Shown: positions 15,871 to 24,334, counted from the stretch's first letter. The stretch: 39,947 nt of DNA from an uncultured Ruminococcus sp. (GCA_905202255.1 CAJKRH010000014.1:1-39947), one strand, 5' to 3'. Notes: generated by a model from the sequence alone, not told the origin. A program made the numbers and translations.

Positions 15871-15900
15871 CCGTCGGGTAATCCCGACGGCTTTTGGTTT
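15871..15900 (+). terminator. Terminator of the Nudix gene
   Basis: CCGTCGGG/CCCGACGG with a TAAT loop is followed by CTTTTGGTTT. It begins 9 nt after the stop. Confidence 0.8.
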
Positions 15901-16068
15901 ACAGACCGAAATATTCGCGCACATCCGAAGCGTCACAGCCGCTTCTCTTTATATAGGCTTTATCCCCTGCCCCGACTTGACCGCGGCAGGGGTCTTTTTC
16001 GGTTTATCTGCGCAAATCCCGTCGTTTTCGTCGCTCCCGCAGTTTAAATCAATATAATATTTTGCCAT
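15899..16068 (-). pseudogene. Frameshifted start of a beta-helix (tailspike-like) gene
   Basis: An ATG at 16068 with GGAGG ten bases upstream opens a 39-codon frame beginning MAKYYIDLNCGSDENDG. This is the typical first strand and GSDxNDG turn of right-handed beta-helix or pectate-lyase-fold proteins. The frame stops at 15949. Adding one G at the GGGG run near 15965 would continue it as DKAYIKRSGCDASDVREY to a stop at 15899. The gene is therefore a stub of about 57 codons, broken and lacking the repeats. It is placed where a phage tailspike or fibre would follow the hub gene. A GC-rich hairpin (15964-16002) with a T tract on the plus strand lies inside it. Confidence 0.55.
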
Positions 16069-16128
16069 ATCAGAAACCTCCGATTTGCTTTCGGAGATAT
16101 TCTATCATTTTTTTCGCTTCGTGTCAAC

Positions 16129-17979
16129 CTATTTAACGGCAATATAATCTATCATCACCCTGTCTATCACAATGGGATTTTCGGAAGAAATCTCGATGGA
16201 AAAATAGTTGAATCTCCGGCGAAAAGGTCGGATGAGATAGCTTTTTATCGTACCGTAGCCACCCGTATTTTCCGCCGTATAAACATCGGGCGACGACACG
16301 CCGTCATAGCGAAGCGTCAGCGTGAAGCTTCCCGACGAGCGCGCATATATGCGAATGCCCGTGACCACTTTTTCCTTGCCCGATGCGGACAAATCGGTTG
16401 TTATACTGCTATATAAGTTGCTTGATGCGCTCTCAGAATCATGCCTCATGGAAGCAATCATCGGAGTCGAGCCGACCGTCGGGATGTAGTTTATCTCATC
16501 GCCCGCCGAGCATAAAATTTCGCGTGCGCTCATGTCCGTGCGCAGATACCAGATGTGCGCCTTTTCGTTTTTCTCGGAGTCCGAGGTTGTGGAGGGCGCA
16601 TGGGCAAAATAATTCCAGATATATGTCTTTGCGCCGACCGCCAGAACATACAGCCCGCCGCAGAAATCCGCCTTGGCGGTTTTGCGTTCCGTCTCCGTGC
16701 ATGAGAAAAATCCGTAATCACCCCACTCGATATTCTCCGATATTTTCCTGTTTGTATCGCGCTCGCCGATGCCGTATCTGTCGAAGCAGAAAATGCCGCG
16801 CTTCGAGTTTCCGAAGATTATTTTGTCGTCGAAAGCGACGGCGCTCCCCGGCATATCGCAGCCGAAATCGCTTTTCAGCAGTGTCGCCTTGCTCTCCCCT
16901 GCCGTGCCGCCCGCGCTTATGTCGAGCCTGTATACGGCATATTCCGTCAACGCGAGATAACCGCCGTAATACGGCAGAATCCCGCTGATTTTATACGGCA
17001 GATTTTTGCTCGTCATGCCGTCGCACGGGAGATAGAGCGCGGATGTATTCAGCTTATAGAAATAAATCGTTCTCGGCTCTGACGGCACGCCGTAGCCGCA
17101 AAGCACCGTGTCGTATGAAGTTTCCGATATATTTTCGATAAGATACGGATTCATATTGCAGAATACGGCTCTCGCGGCATTGAGCGTATAGAGCGAAAAG
17201 CTCTTGCTCCCAGCCGCCAGCCTGCAATAAAGCGTATAGCCGCCCGTCGTCGCGGCGGTATTCAGCGTCACGCGGTAGCCGGTATTTGATGTCGTCACGG
17301 TGTAGTCGGAAGTCGAAAGAAATGCTCCGCTCGGATTTTTCACCCTTATACTGCTCCCGTCGACAGCCACATTCCACGGCGTATTGAAATATGTTTTCGC
17401 CGTTGTCTTGTATTTGAATGCGACCTCATCGGTGAAAATGTTTATCGCCTCGTCAGGCGAGCCGAGCGCGGTTCCGTCGGCATCGACATCGTTATAAAGA
17501 ACAGGAATCTTCGGCGAAGCCTCGGTAATCCCGCCGTCATACGCGGACACTTTATAAAGAATGTTCCCGTCGGTCACATAAAAGATACCCTCGCGGAAAA
17601 ATACCGCATTTGCCGTGCCCGAGAGCTTATCTCTGTAAGCCTTGAAAACACCCGAAGCCAAGCGGATGACGATGCTTTTGCCAAATAACAGCAGGTCTGC
17701 GCCGTCGCCGCGGCAATGCTTTCGGACTACGGTACTGCCGAGCGCCGTGAATACCTGTGCGGTCTCGGTATCGAGCGTGGCGGCGTATGGCTCCGCGAGC
17801 GAGCAGAGCCTGCCGCTGTCGCCTATCATATTCAGCGTAAGCACAGAGGCATCGGAACCGGCATTTCGGCAGAAACGGACACCGCCGTCAAAATCGCCGA
17901 GAGTGAAAGTATGCACGGCATTTTCCGCATTCTCGAAAACAGCGTATTTTTCCGATATGAATTTCCCGTTTTTGCTCAT
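16129..17979 (-). CDS. Phage DNA-stabilisation/hub-like protein, 616 aa
   Basis: I infer a virion protein that plugs the portal or forms the tail hub, comparable to the packaged-DNA stabilisation protein of P22-like phages. The sequence is almost wholly beta: repeated blades such as FYVTDGNILYKVSAY, GYLALTEYAVYRLD, IIFGNSKRGIFCFDRYG and GLYVLAVGAKTYIWNY resemble a propeller, and the C-terminal 120 residues look like a jelly-roll adhesion domain. No signal peptide. It overlaps the adaptor gene by ATGA (17979-17976). Identification rests on position and fold pattern, not on a motif, so a minor structural protein of another kind is possible. Confidence 0.6.
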   Translation of the reverse strand: MSKNGKFISEKYAVFENAENAVHTFTLGDFDGGVRFCRNAGSDASVLTLNMIGDSGRLCSLAEPYAATLDTETAQVFTALGSTVVRKHCRGDGADLLLFGKSIVIRLASGVFKAYRDKLSGTANAVFFREGIFYVTDGNILYKVSAYDGGITEASPKIPVLYNDVDADGTALGSPDEAINIFTDEVAFKYKTTAKTYFNTPWNVAVDGSSIRVKNPSGAFLSTSDYTVTTSNTGYRVTLNTAATTGGYTLYCRLAAGSKSFSLYTLNAARAVFCNMNPYLIENISETSYDTVLCGYGVPSEPRTIYFYKLNTSALYLPCDGMTSKNLPYKISGILPYYGGYLALTEYAVYRLDISAGGTAGESKATLLKSDFGCDMPGSAVAFDDKIIFGNSKRGIFCFDRYGIGERDTNRKISENIEWGDYGFFSCTETERKTAKADFCGGLYVLAVGAKTYIWNYFAHAPSTTSDSEKNEKAHIWYLRTDMSAREILCSAGDEINYIPTVGSTPMIASMRHDSESASSNLYSSITTDLSASGKEKVVTGIRIYARSSGSFTLTLRYDGVSSPDVYTAENTGGYGTIKSYLIRPFRRRFNYFSIEISSENPIVIDRVMIDYIAVK

Positions 17980-18545
17980 GTGCGAATCACTCCTCTGCCG
18001 GCTGAAAAAAGAGAACCGAGCGTATTTTTTATGCTCTTTTCATAGAGACGCACCATCCTGTCGTCATATTCCGTCATCAGGCGCATATATCGCGCATTGT
18101 CGCCGGGATAGAGCCTGCCGCATAATTCAGCCGCCGCGGCATATGCTGCGGCATCGCAGGCATAGTCGTCAAGCTCAGGCTCGTATGTGCTCGCCGTATC
18201 GCCCGTTACCGCGGTCGGATATGCATAATATACAAAAGTATAAGTTCCCGTCCTGTCCGAAAAAAGCCTGCCGTCGCAGGCATATATGCCGTCTCCGCTC
18301 TCTATGGCAAAAAGACCGTCCGGCATTTCGACGCTGAATTTTCCGTCGCTTCCCGCAGTGAAAGTCAGCGTCGCTTCCATGCGCAGACATTTCGTGTCGC
18401 GCGCGATTTTGCGCAGTGCCATATCTATGCTTTTTATCATGGCGGCATCAAGCTTGCTCTCTTCGCCCGCCGCATCGACGCAGGGCGCAAAAATATCGGT
18501 TTCGAGAAGAAAACCTATCTTGTCGCATATAGTTGCTAAAGTCAT
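17976..18545 (-). CDS. Phage head-completion/adaptor-like protein, 189 aa
   Basis: A probable connector between portal and hub. The N-terminal helices (about 1-50), a strand-rich insert (60-110), and C-terminal helices with DDYACDAAAYAAAAELCGRLYPGD recall gp6/gp4-type head-tail adaptors, whose helices pack on the portal ring. AAAGGAGG precedes the ATG. It lies 66 nt after the capsid gene, with a hairpin in between, and overlaps the next gene by four bases. The call depends mainly on the place in the head operon. Confidence 0.55.
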   Translation of the reverse strand: MTLATICDKIGFLLETDIFAPCVDAAGEESKLDAAMIKSIDMALRKIARDTKCLRMEATLTFTAGSDGKFSVEMPDGLFAIESGDGIYACDGRLFSDRTGTYTFVYYAYPTAVTGDTASTYEPELDDYACDAAAYAAAAELCGRLYPGDNARYMRLMTEYDDRMVRLYEKSIKNTLGSLFSAGRGVIRT

Positions 18546-18558
18546 ATAACCTCCTTTC

Positions 18559-18583
18559 GCCGCACCGCATGGAGCGGTGCGGC
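18559..18583 (-). other. Hairpin between capsid and adaptor genes
   Basis: GCCGCACCGC and its complement form a perfect 10-bp stem with a 5-nt loop. No T tract follows on the coding strand. It could stabilise the capsid message or reduce downstream expression. Confidence 0.5.
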
Positions 18584-18611
18584 AATTTCAAAAAAGACAG
18601 ATTTTCGGTTA

Positions 18612-19541
18612 TCAATCGCTCTCTCCGCTTGCAGGCGCGGGCTTGGCAAAGATGATAGGTCTCACATCGGAGATACCGAAAGCAAAGTCCACATATGCGA
18701 TATAATCGCATACAAGCGGGTTTTCTCTGGGAGAAACAAGCACGGTAGGTTCGGTTATATAGACGAGCTTGAATACCTCGCGGAGGAGAGTGCTGTCGGC
18801 GACAGCCCATTCTGTAGCGGCAAACTTCGTGGAAGCGCCGCCTATTACCATGTATCTCATGCCGTATGCGGGGTTTGCGCCGAGTCCTGTCTCGGGATTC
18901 GACTGAGGGCATACGCGGGCGTCGGCACCGCATATGGATTTCGCCTTTTCCTCAAGTTCGGGGCTTACGAGAAGCAGGTCGAAGTTTGAGAGGAAAGGCA
19001 GACCGTCCGCCGTCACAAAGGCGTTTGCCTGCTCCTGCACATCGCAGATGGCATCGAGAGAAAGCGCCGCTGTCATGATGTTGGAAAATTTTGTGGTGCC
19101 GCCTTTCTTTACGAGGTGGTTGGAATTTGCGACGGATACGCCGTCGTAGCAGCTTGTGGTTCTCGCCGTCGAGAAAAATTTATAGAATGCGCTGAGCACC
19201 GTCATATAGGCGGAATCCGCAAGGCGTATGCCTATTTTTCTTGCCTCCTCGACAGAATTGTTTTTGATGCTCTTGAAAGAAACCGGCAGAGCAAGCGTAT
19301 GCTCATCGGGCTTTATTTTTGTCTCGAATGTGCCTGTCGTGTCGGCATAGGTGAGAGTATTGTTAGTATACTTCTGGAGTGCGCCGTATCCACCTATATT
19401 CTGTGTGGAATACTCGAGCGAGTCCTGCTTTACGATGCCGGCGACACTGCCGATAATGTTCATTCTGGAGTTGTATCTTTCGTCAAAGCTTTTCTTTACT
19501 ATAGGATAGAGGTCACTTGACCATGTGTAAATATCATTCAT
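18612..19541 (-). CDS. Phage major capsid protein, 309 aa
   Basis: Probably an HK97-fold shell protein. The middle region with DGVSVANSNHLVKKGG, SNIMTAALSLDAI, VQEQANAFVTADGLPFLSNFDLLLVSPELEEKAKSI is laid out like the Mu gpT-type and related capsids: a SNHLxxxG loop, long spine helix, then a DLLLVSP strand. The C-terminal RENPLVCDYIAYVDFAFGI resembles the last strands of the A domain. The family's N-terminal scaffold region is missing; a separate acidic scaffold-like gene lies upstream, consistent with that. The ribosome-binding site is AAGGAA, and the leader holds 21-bp tandem repeats. Confidence 0.75.
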   Translation of the reverse strand: MNDIYTWSSDLYPIVKKSFDERYNSRMNIIGSVAGIVKQDSLEYSTQNIGGYGALQKYTNNTLTYADTTGTFETKIKPDEHTLALPVSFKSIKNNSVEEARKIGIRLADSAYMTVLSAFYKFFSTARTTSCYDGVSVANSNHLVKKGGTTKFSNIMTAALSLDAICDVQEQANAFVTADGLPFLSNFDLLLVSPELEEKAKSICGADARVCPQSNPETGLGANPAYGMRYMVIGGASTKFAATEWAVADSTLLREVFKLVYITEPTVLVSPRENPLVCDYIAYVDFAFGISDVRPIIFAKPAPASGESD

Positions 19542-19570
19542 TTATTATATGTTTCCTTTCTTATTTTATG

Positions 19571-19633
19571 TTTTATACAGTTGTTATTTGGTTTTATACT
19601 TTTGTTATTTGATTTTATACATTTGTATTTTTA
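19571..19633 (-). repeat. Three 21-bp AT-rich tandem repeats in the capsid leader
   Basis: The units 19571-19591, 19592-19612 and 19613-19633 each begin TTTTATAC and carry TTGTTATTTG or a close variant; a fourth degenerate unit follows. They occupy the 98-nt gap between the scaffold-like gene and the capsid gene, just upstream of the capsid ribosome-binding site. Confidence 0.75.
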
Positions 19634-19639
19634 TATTAT

Positions 19640-20593
19640 TCATTTGTATAATTTTGTCGGTATGCCGTTGATGAGCTCGTAGTATTCCCTGTAGGACATG
19701 CCGTATTCGCGCGCCAGTTTGCGCTGTCTGTCCGAGAGGGCGACATCTCTGTTCACGGCGGATGAACCCGCCGGAGTCACCATTCTGCGGCTGCCCGCAT
19801 TTCGCGCTCCCGCCGTCATTTTTATAAAGTCGCGGCATATCTCGTCAAAGGGCTGGCTCTTACCTCTCGCAAAAAGCGCAAACATCGGATTTGTCACGAC
19901 AGTGCGCGTTTCCTCTTCCGTGAGAGGTGCCGTATTCTCCGACGGCTCGCCGAAGCGCACGCTTTCGTCCGTCGCTTCTCCGCCGTCATAGCCGTCATCA
20001 TCGCCGAAGCCATCTGCTTCACCGTCTCCGCCAACATCATTGCCGACGGCAGAGCCGCCGTTGAAAAACTCATCGTCGCAGCTGTCCGCGCCGTCTGTTC
20101 CGATTGCGGATTTGAAGTCATTCCCATCAGACTTTGCGGCAGAGTCGGCATCGGACTCGACGGTGCTTTCTCCGTCGTCTTTTTCATCCGATTCGGCTTT
20201 CGCCGGGTCGGATGAAAAAGAACCCGTCATGCCTGTTCCGCAGCTCCATGCTTCCGCGGGAGATACAAATCTCGCAGGTTTCACTTCCGCGGGGACAAAA
20301 GGCTTCATCTCCGTCACCTCGCCGCAGCCATCGGAATTTTCGTGCGCGGATTCTTCCCGCGCGGCTTGCGCCGCGTCGGCGGTCGGCTCGCCTGCTTTTT
20401 CTTTTTCTTCCGCTGCGGAAACAGCATTATCATCGGGATTATTCTCCGCGTCATCAGCTACTTTGCTCGCCTCTGCGAAGTCTGCGGATTTCACACCGTT
20501 TTCAGCCTCGAAGGCAGGCGATTTTTCCTCGTTTATATCAGCCAAGGCAAGCGCCTCGGCACTGTTTTCTGTTTTCATTTCGTTTTCGTTCAT
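19640..20593 (-). CDS. Acidic scaffold-like phage protein, 317 aa
   Basis: Likely an internal scaffolding protein that guides capsid assembly. The first 215 residues are low-complexity and strongly acidic (Glu, Asp, Ala, Ser), predicted disordered or helical. The last 100 are more ordered, with NPMFALFARGKSQPFDEI and a basic C-terminal helix ending REYGMSYREYYELIN, as expected for a capsid-binding end. It overlaps the portal gene by ATGA and precedes the capsid gene. The position between portal and capsid is that of scaffold or protease genes; no protease motif is seen. Confidence 0.65.
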   Translation of the reverse strand: MNENEMKTENSAEALALADINEEKSPAFEAENGVKSADFAEASKVADDAENNPDDNAVSAAEEKEKAGEPTADAAQAAREESAHENSDGCGEVTEMKPFVPAEVKPARFVSPAEAWSCGTGMTGSFSSDPAKAESDEKDDGESTVESDADSAAKSDGNDFKSAIGTDGADSCDDEFFNGGSAVGNDVGGDGEADGFGDDDGYDGGEATDESVRFGEPSENTAPLTEEETRTVVTNPMFALFARGKSQPFDEICRDFIKMTAGARNAGSRRMVTPAGSSAVNRDVALSDRQRKLAREYGMSYREYYELINGIPTKLYK

Positions 20594-22278
20594 GCTTCTT
20601 TCTCCTCTCCTGCTTTTGCAAATCTCTCATCGAGCTTTTCGCATATTTCGGCGCCGTAGGGTATGCCGAGCGACTCGATATACGCGCGGACTATCGGGTA
20701 GTTTTCTTCCGTTATTTCGGTTTTCATCAGCTCGGAAATCGCCGATATCGTAAACGAGCGCGAATTTTCCAGTCCGTCGCCGATATTTATCTTTACATCC
20801 ACCGTCGGGATGTATCCGAGAAGAGCCATGCAGTGGTCGCATCTTTCGAAGGCTCCCTCGCAACCCGTGCCGATAGCCGCGAGCCGCTCGTGGCTGTAAA
20901 CCTCAAGTGCAAAATAGTCGAGCAGTCGGTAGAGCCGTGAAAAGCCCGCCTTTTTGCATACCTGCTTTGCGGCTACGCGCTTGCCGGCGAAATCGCTGAG
21001 GAGCGCGAGCCCTGTCGCCGTCGTGACCTGCGTTGCGCTGTCGCCCTGCATGAAATCGTAGTTTCCGAGGGCTTCTTTCATCAGCGCGCGGTATTTGTCC
21101 GCTATCTCGTAGTGGACGGTGCTGTCGCCAGCAAGCCCGCCGAGGCGGGAAACCTTGTCTATCATGCCCGGGCGAAGCTTCCAGACAGCGCCGGGATGAT
21201 TCTGCGGATAGCTGTCGGGCGCGAAAGCATTTTCCTCATAGAGCAGAATGTCGTTTGCAAAAAACGCAGTATTGAGCTGTGCGAAAGCAAGCTGCCTGTC
21301 GGCGGCATCGATGAGCGGCAATACCGCCTCGATTTCGCTTCTGCCCCAGATGCTGTTGTCGCTCATTATACGGCTGTATATAACGAACGGATAATGAGTG
21401 CAGGAGGTCTTATTCCAGAATTTCGGGATATAGCGCACCTCCCTGCCGCAGAGCAGGATGCAGAGCGCGATATCCCCCGCGCGATAATCGTATGTCACCT
21501 CGGTGATATTTCCCGCCGCGTCCACGGTTTCGCAGGAGCAAGAGCCGTCATAAGGCTGGCGGAACCACCATTCCGTCACATCGATAAGCGGCGCGGCATC
21601 GGAGGAGTAAATGTCCGTCTCTATGCCGAGTTCGGAATCGCGCTCGGAGAGAATCCTGTCTATGCTCGTCTCCATGAGCGCGAGGTCGTCGGCGAAAATG
21701 CGCTGTGCGGCAAGGCGGCTGAGCTTATATGTATAGCCGATGTATTCGCATCCGTCGACGCTCGTGCTGTTCGGGTCGGGATAGATATCCTCGGGGGAGG
21801 GATTTTCTATCGCTATTTCGTCAGTGCCGTTTTCGCCCGTCGTCAGCGCAAGCTTCCATACGGCGCTGCCCATTATCCCGAGCCTGCGCTCGTTTACGGA
21901 GTTCTTTATTTCCAGTTCGTTTCTGTCGCAGATGTAGCGGACGACGCTTTCTCTTGCCTTTGCCATGTCCGCCTCGTCGCCGCTTCTCGCGGAAAATTCG
22001 AAATCAGGCATTTTCGCCTCTATCTGGCTCTCCACATGGAGATAAGCGTCCGGCACGGTCGCAGGCTTCCACGGCAGCTCCGTCTGAGCGAGAAAATCGC
22101 CCGTCTGCTTTGCCGTATCGTGTGCGCCGCCGTAATAATTCGTCATCCTCTGCCAGTAGCTGTCGGTATTCGAACGCGCTATTTTCGCCTCACGCAGAAG
22201 AAAAGCGACACTTTTTTCACGCAGTTCGGCTGTGTCATATGCTATGATATCTTCATCGTATTTTTTAAATAAATTCAT
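20590..22278 (-). CDS. Phage portal protein, 562 aa
   Basis: A dodecameric DNA gate at the capsid vertex. The layout fits P22/T7-type portals: an N-terminal helical region, the VNERRLGIMGSAVWKL segment, ENPSPEDIYPDPNST, a wing with EWWFRQPYDG, PLIDAADRQLAFAQLNTAFFAN in the stem region, and SATQVTTATGLALLSDFAGKR before the C-terminal helices. It overlaps TerL by ATGA (22278-22275) and the scaffold-like gene by ATGA (20593-20590), so translation is coupled. The length is a little short of P22 portal (about 725) but normal for smaller phages. Confidence 0.85.
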   Translation of the reverse strand: MNLFKKYDEDIIAYDTAELREKSVAFLLREAKIARSNTDSYWQRMTNYYGGAHDTAKQTGDFLAQTELPWKPATVPDAYLHVESQIEAKMPDFEFSARSGDEADMAKARESVVRYICDRNELEIKNSVNERRLGIMGSAVWKLALTTGENGTDEIAIENPSPEDIYPDPNSTSVDGCEYIGYTYKLSRLAAQRIFADDLALMETSIDRILSERDSELGIETDIYSSDAAPLIDVTEWWFRQPYDGSCSCETVDAAGNITEVTYDYRAGDIALCILLCGREVRYIPKFWNKTSCTHYPFVIYSRIMSDNSIWGRSEIEAVLPLIDAADRQLAFAQLNTAFFANDILLYEENAFAPDSYPQNHPGAVWKLRPGMIDKVSRLGGLAGDSTVHYEIADKYRALMKEALGNYDFMQGDSATQVTTATGLALLSDFAGKRVAAKQVCKKAGFSRLYRLLDYFALEVYSHERLAAIGTGCEGAFERCDHCMALLGYIPTVDVKINIGDGLENSRSFTISAISELMKTEITEENYPIVRAYIESLGIPYGAEICEKLDERFAKAGEEKEA

Positions 22279-23600
22279 TTCTTGTGAAAGTTCCTTTCTT
22301 CTATAATGTTTTTCAGCCTCGGTGTTTCACCCGCGCGGTCGCATGGTGCCATGTCGCGCATATATGAGGCAAAATATCTCAGCGCATCGGGCGCGTGTGT
22401 TATCTCGTGAGGGAAAACGGCAACATCCGCGGGATTCGCCTTGTCGTGCATGAGCAACGGAAGCGAACGGATGAGATTTTCGCACCCGCGGAAAATGCGC
22501 AGGCGCGCGCCGCCGTTTCCGTCGGGCTTCAGCCATTCCTTGAGCGCCATCCAGCCGTCGGTTCTGTTCGGGCGAAGCTTCGTTAAGAAAACCCCGTTCT
22601 CGGCAAAAATAGAAGCCATATCGCGCCCGCTGTCTTTCTGCCGCGACCATAAATCCGACGGCGCTATAAATACAGTCCCCTCCGAAGCGCGGGAAAGAAT
22701 CTTCCCTGCGGCTTCGCTTATGATAAGCGAGCTTTCGTATATCTCGGAGACAACATATGCGCGCCCGTCGCGGCAGACATCTATGAAGAGTGCCGCCAGC
22801 ATATCGAGCCCGTAGTCTATAGCGCAGAAGTGCATTGTTCCGTCGCCGAGTGCAAAAGGCTCGCAGGTGTGGAGGCTGTAGTCAAATTCCGGGAAAAACT
22901 GCCCCGAGAAAACATCCCAGCTTCCGTAGAGCCATGCCTTTTTCAGCTCCTCAGGCAGATTTTCGAGCTGCCTAATGTAGTCGGGATTCTTCTTAGTCAG
23001 TGCCGCATTGTCGTAGACTCCCGCGGGGATGAAAGCATAATCATCGGGATTTTCGCTTTCGCGGAAACGCCGCTCTATGAAGAGCCGCTTCACCCAGCCA
23101 TGACCTATGCCGCCGGGATTGCAGGTGAGATACATCCGCTTCGGAAAATCGTTTGCGCCGCGGAGCGAAGCGCACAGCACCGTAAACATATGCTCGCTTA
23201 TCTGCGTAGCCTCGTCTATCGCTATCACATCGAATTCCTGTCCCTGATAGCGGAGCAGGTCGCTCTCCCGCGCGAGATATCCGAACTGGAGCCGTGAGCC
23301 GGAAGCGAATGTTATACATTTGTCTTTTTCGGAATATTCGCTCAGCCTCGGCACTGCGGCAAGAATTTCCCGCAGTGGGCGTATATGGTTTTCGGTAAGC
23401 TCCGGCAGGGTGCGCCGCACAAGCAGTATTTTTATTCCGCCGTAGCGCAGACACATCAGGAGGAGCTTGTATCTCAGCGCCCAGCTTTTACCGCCGCCGC
23501 GCGCCCCGCCGTATGCGGTATATTTGGCAGCGGAAAGAAAAAATTCTTTCTGCTTTTCGCTCGGAGCGATATTCAGGGAGAAACCGGTACTAACCGGCAT
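22275..23600 (-). CDS. Phage terminase large subunit, 441 aa
   Basis: The DNA-packaging ATPase and nuclease. Walker A GGARGGGKS is at 31-39, Walker B DVIAIDEAT at 124-132, and the coupling motif with TCNPGG at 159-164. The RNase H-like nuclease domain starts with CAIDYG (D262), then DLWSR and the C-terminal HAPDALRYF segment with its metal-binding aspartate. All catalytic residues expected of an intact enzyme are present. It overlaps the small subunit gene by 11 nt. Confidence 0.93.
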   Translation of the reverse strand: MPVSTGFSLNIAPSEKQKEFFLSAAKYTAYGGARGGGKSWALRYKLLLMCLRYGGIKILLVRRTLPELTENHIRPLREILAAVPRLSEYSEKDKCITFASGSRLQFGYLARESDLLRYQGQEFDVIAIDEATQISEHMFTVLCASLRGANDFPKRMYLTCNPGGIGHGWVKRLFIERRFRESENPDDYAFIPAGVYDNAALTKKNPDYIRQLENLPEELKKAWLYGSWDVFSGQFFPEFDYSLHTCEPFALGDGTMHFCAIDYGLDMLAALFIDVCRDGRAYVVSEIYESSLIISEAAGKILSRASEGTVFIAPSDLWSRQKDSGRDMASIFAENGVFLTKLRPNRTDGWMALKEWLKPDGNGGARLRIFRGCENLIRSLPLLMHDKANPADVAVFPHEITHAPDALRYFASYMRDMAPCDRAGETPRLKNIIEERNFHKK

Positions 23601-24024
23601 ATTTATCCGCCTCTCCCGAAAGCGAAATTTCTATTTTACCCTCTTCGGCATCGTCCTTGGCGCCCCAACCGAAATTTTCTTTCAGTATGGCGGTAGCAAG
23701 AGCGCCGTTTATGCCTCCGCTGATGCTGTTCTCTTCTATATACGCCTCTATCTTCAGAAGCGCCATTTCGACATCGTCACAGAAACATTTGTTCGCCTTA
23801 AGGGCTTTAAATTGCCGCTTTGTTATCCCCAGCGCCAGACACAGCCCCGAGAGGGTGTACGGCTTGGTACGCCTCTTCGGGCAGAGCGCACAGCTTGCCT
23901 CGTCCTTTGTGCAGGAGGCGCACGCAGGCGAAACTATTTCGCTGTCGCACTCGCGGAAATATGCGGTGACGCGGCGGGCAAAAGCGGTTGGTGTAAGCTT
24001 GTCCTTATCTATGGTTTTACTCAT
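23590..24024 (-). CDS. Phage terminase small subunit with zinc-knuckle insert, 144 aa
   Basis: It recognises DNA for packaging. A helix-turn-helix-like segment (LSGLCLALGITKRQFKAL, about 58-75) and the C-terminal NGALATAILKENFGW motif, shared with P22 gp3-like and related small terminases, support the call. Between residues 35 and 51 a CASC...CALCP pattern gives four cysteines spaced like a zinc knuckle, which is not part of the small terminases I know. No clear ribosome-binding site precedes the ATG. It is immediately upstream of TerL. Confidence 0.8.
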   Translation of the reverse strand: MSKTIDKDKLTPTAFARRVTAYFRECDSEIVSPACASCTKDEASCALCPKRRTKPYTLSGLCLALGITKRQFKALKANKCFCDDVEMALLKIEAYIEENSISGGINGALATAILKENFGWGAKDDAEEGKIEISLSGEADKYAG

Positions 24025-24043
24025 TAAAAAAGAGCTTGAATCT

Positions 24044-24265
24044 TCAATATGCGGCGGAAAAAGAAGCCTTTCTCACGAAATCGAGCATATGCTCCTCGGC
24101 ATATTCGCACCAGCAATCCTTGTGGATGATGTCGCCGCTTCCCTCTATCTCGAGTGCCTCGTCGGTAGAGTAAATGGCGTATCCGCAATGGTCGCAGTAG
24201 GCAACGATTCTTGCGCGGGGCTTCTCTTCTGCCTCTTCATAATCCAAATACCTGCTCGTATCCAT
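24044..24265 (-). CDS. Small zinc-ribbon-like protein, 73 aa
   Basis: The first gene of the head operon, about 40 nt from the promoter. An AAGGAG lies before the ATG at 24265. A CDHCG motif (about residues 24-28), then HKDCWCEY (about 49-56) form a plausible zinc site. No known family is recognised; small zinc-ribbon proteins are common in clostridial phages. The role may be regulatory or structural. Confidence 0.65.
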   Translation of the reverse strand: MDTSRYLDYEEAEEKPRARIVAYCDHCGYAIYSTDEALEIEGSGDIIHKDCWCEYAEEHMLDFVRKASFSAAY

Positions 24266-24305
24266 CACTCTCCTTTTTTTACTTCGGTTTTGCTACCGTG
24301 GCTAC

Positions 24306-24334
24306 ATTATATCACACATTTGTTCTTTTGTCAA
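24306..24334 (-). promoter_or_regulatory. Consensus promoter of the phage-head operon
   Basis: TTGACA (24334-24329), 17 bp, TATAAT (24311-24306) on the minus strand. Both hexamers are perfect, which is unusual for late phage genes. I see no obvious operator overlapping it. The rest of the 24335-24453 gap shows only AT-rich sequence. Confidence 0.85.

Larger units (their letters stand above)
15899..24334 (-). mobile_element. Head-only prophage-like module
   Basis: All genes lie on the minus strand and are read from one promoter at 24306-24334: zinc-ribbon protein, TerS, TerL, portal, scaffold-like, capsid, adaptor, DNA-stabilisation-like hub, and a broken beta-helix gene. The order is that of a podovirus-type (P22-like) virion module. 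Integrase, repressor, replication, tail tube, tape measure, holin and endolysin genes are absent, and I see no attachment-site direct repeats at the ends. The base composition and codon choice look like the host genes, which suggests long residence. Confidence 0.8.

Noticed and set aside
15964..16002. Second strong terminator for the Nudix gene
   Set aside because: The hairpin has a T tract on the plus strand, but the Nudix gene already has one at 15871-15900 and this one lies within the minus-strand beta-helix stub, so its role is uncertain; it is mentioned there and not listed separately.
15899..24334. Encapsulin-type compartment instead of a phage capsid
   Set aside because: The presence of terminase, portal and scaffold-like genes shows a DNA-packaging head.
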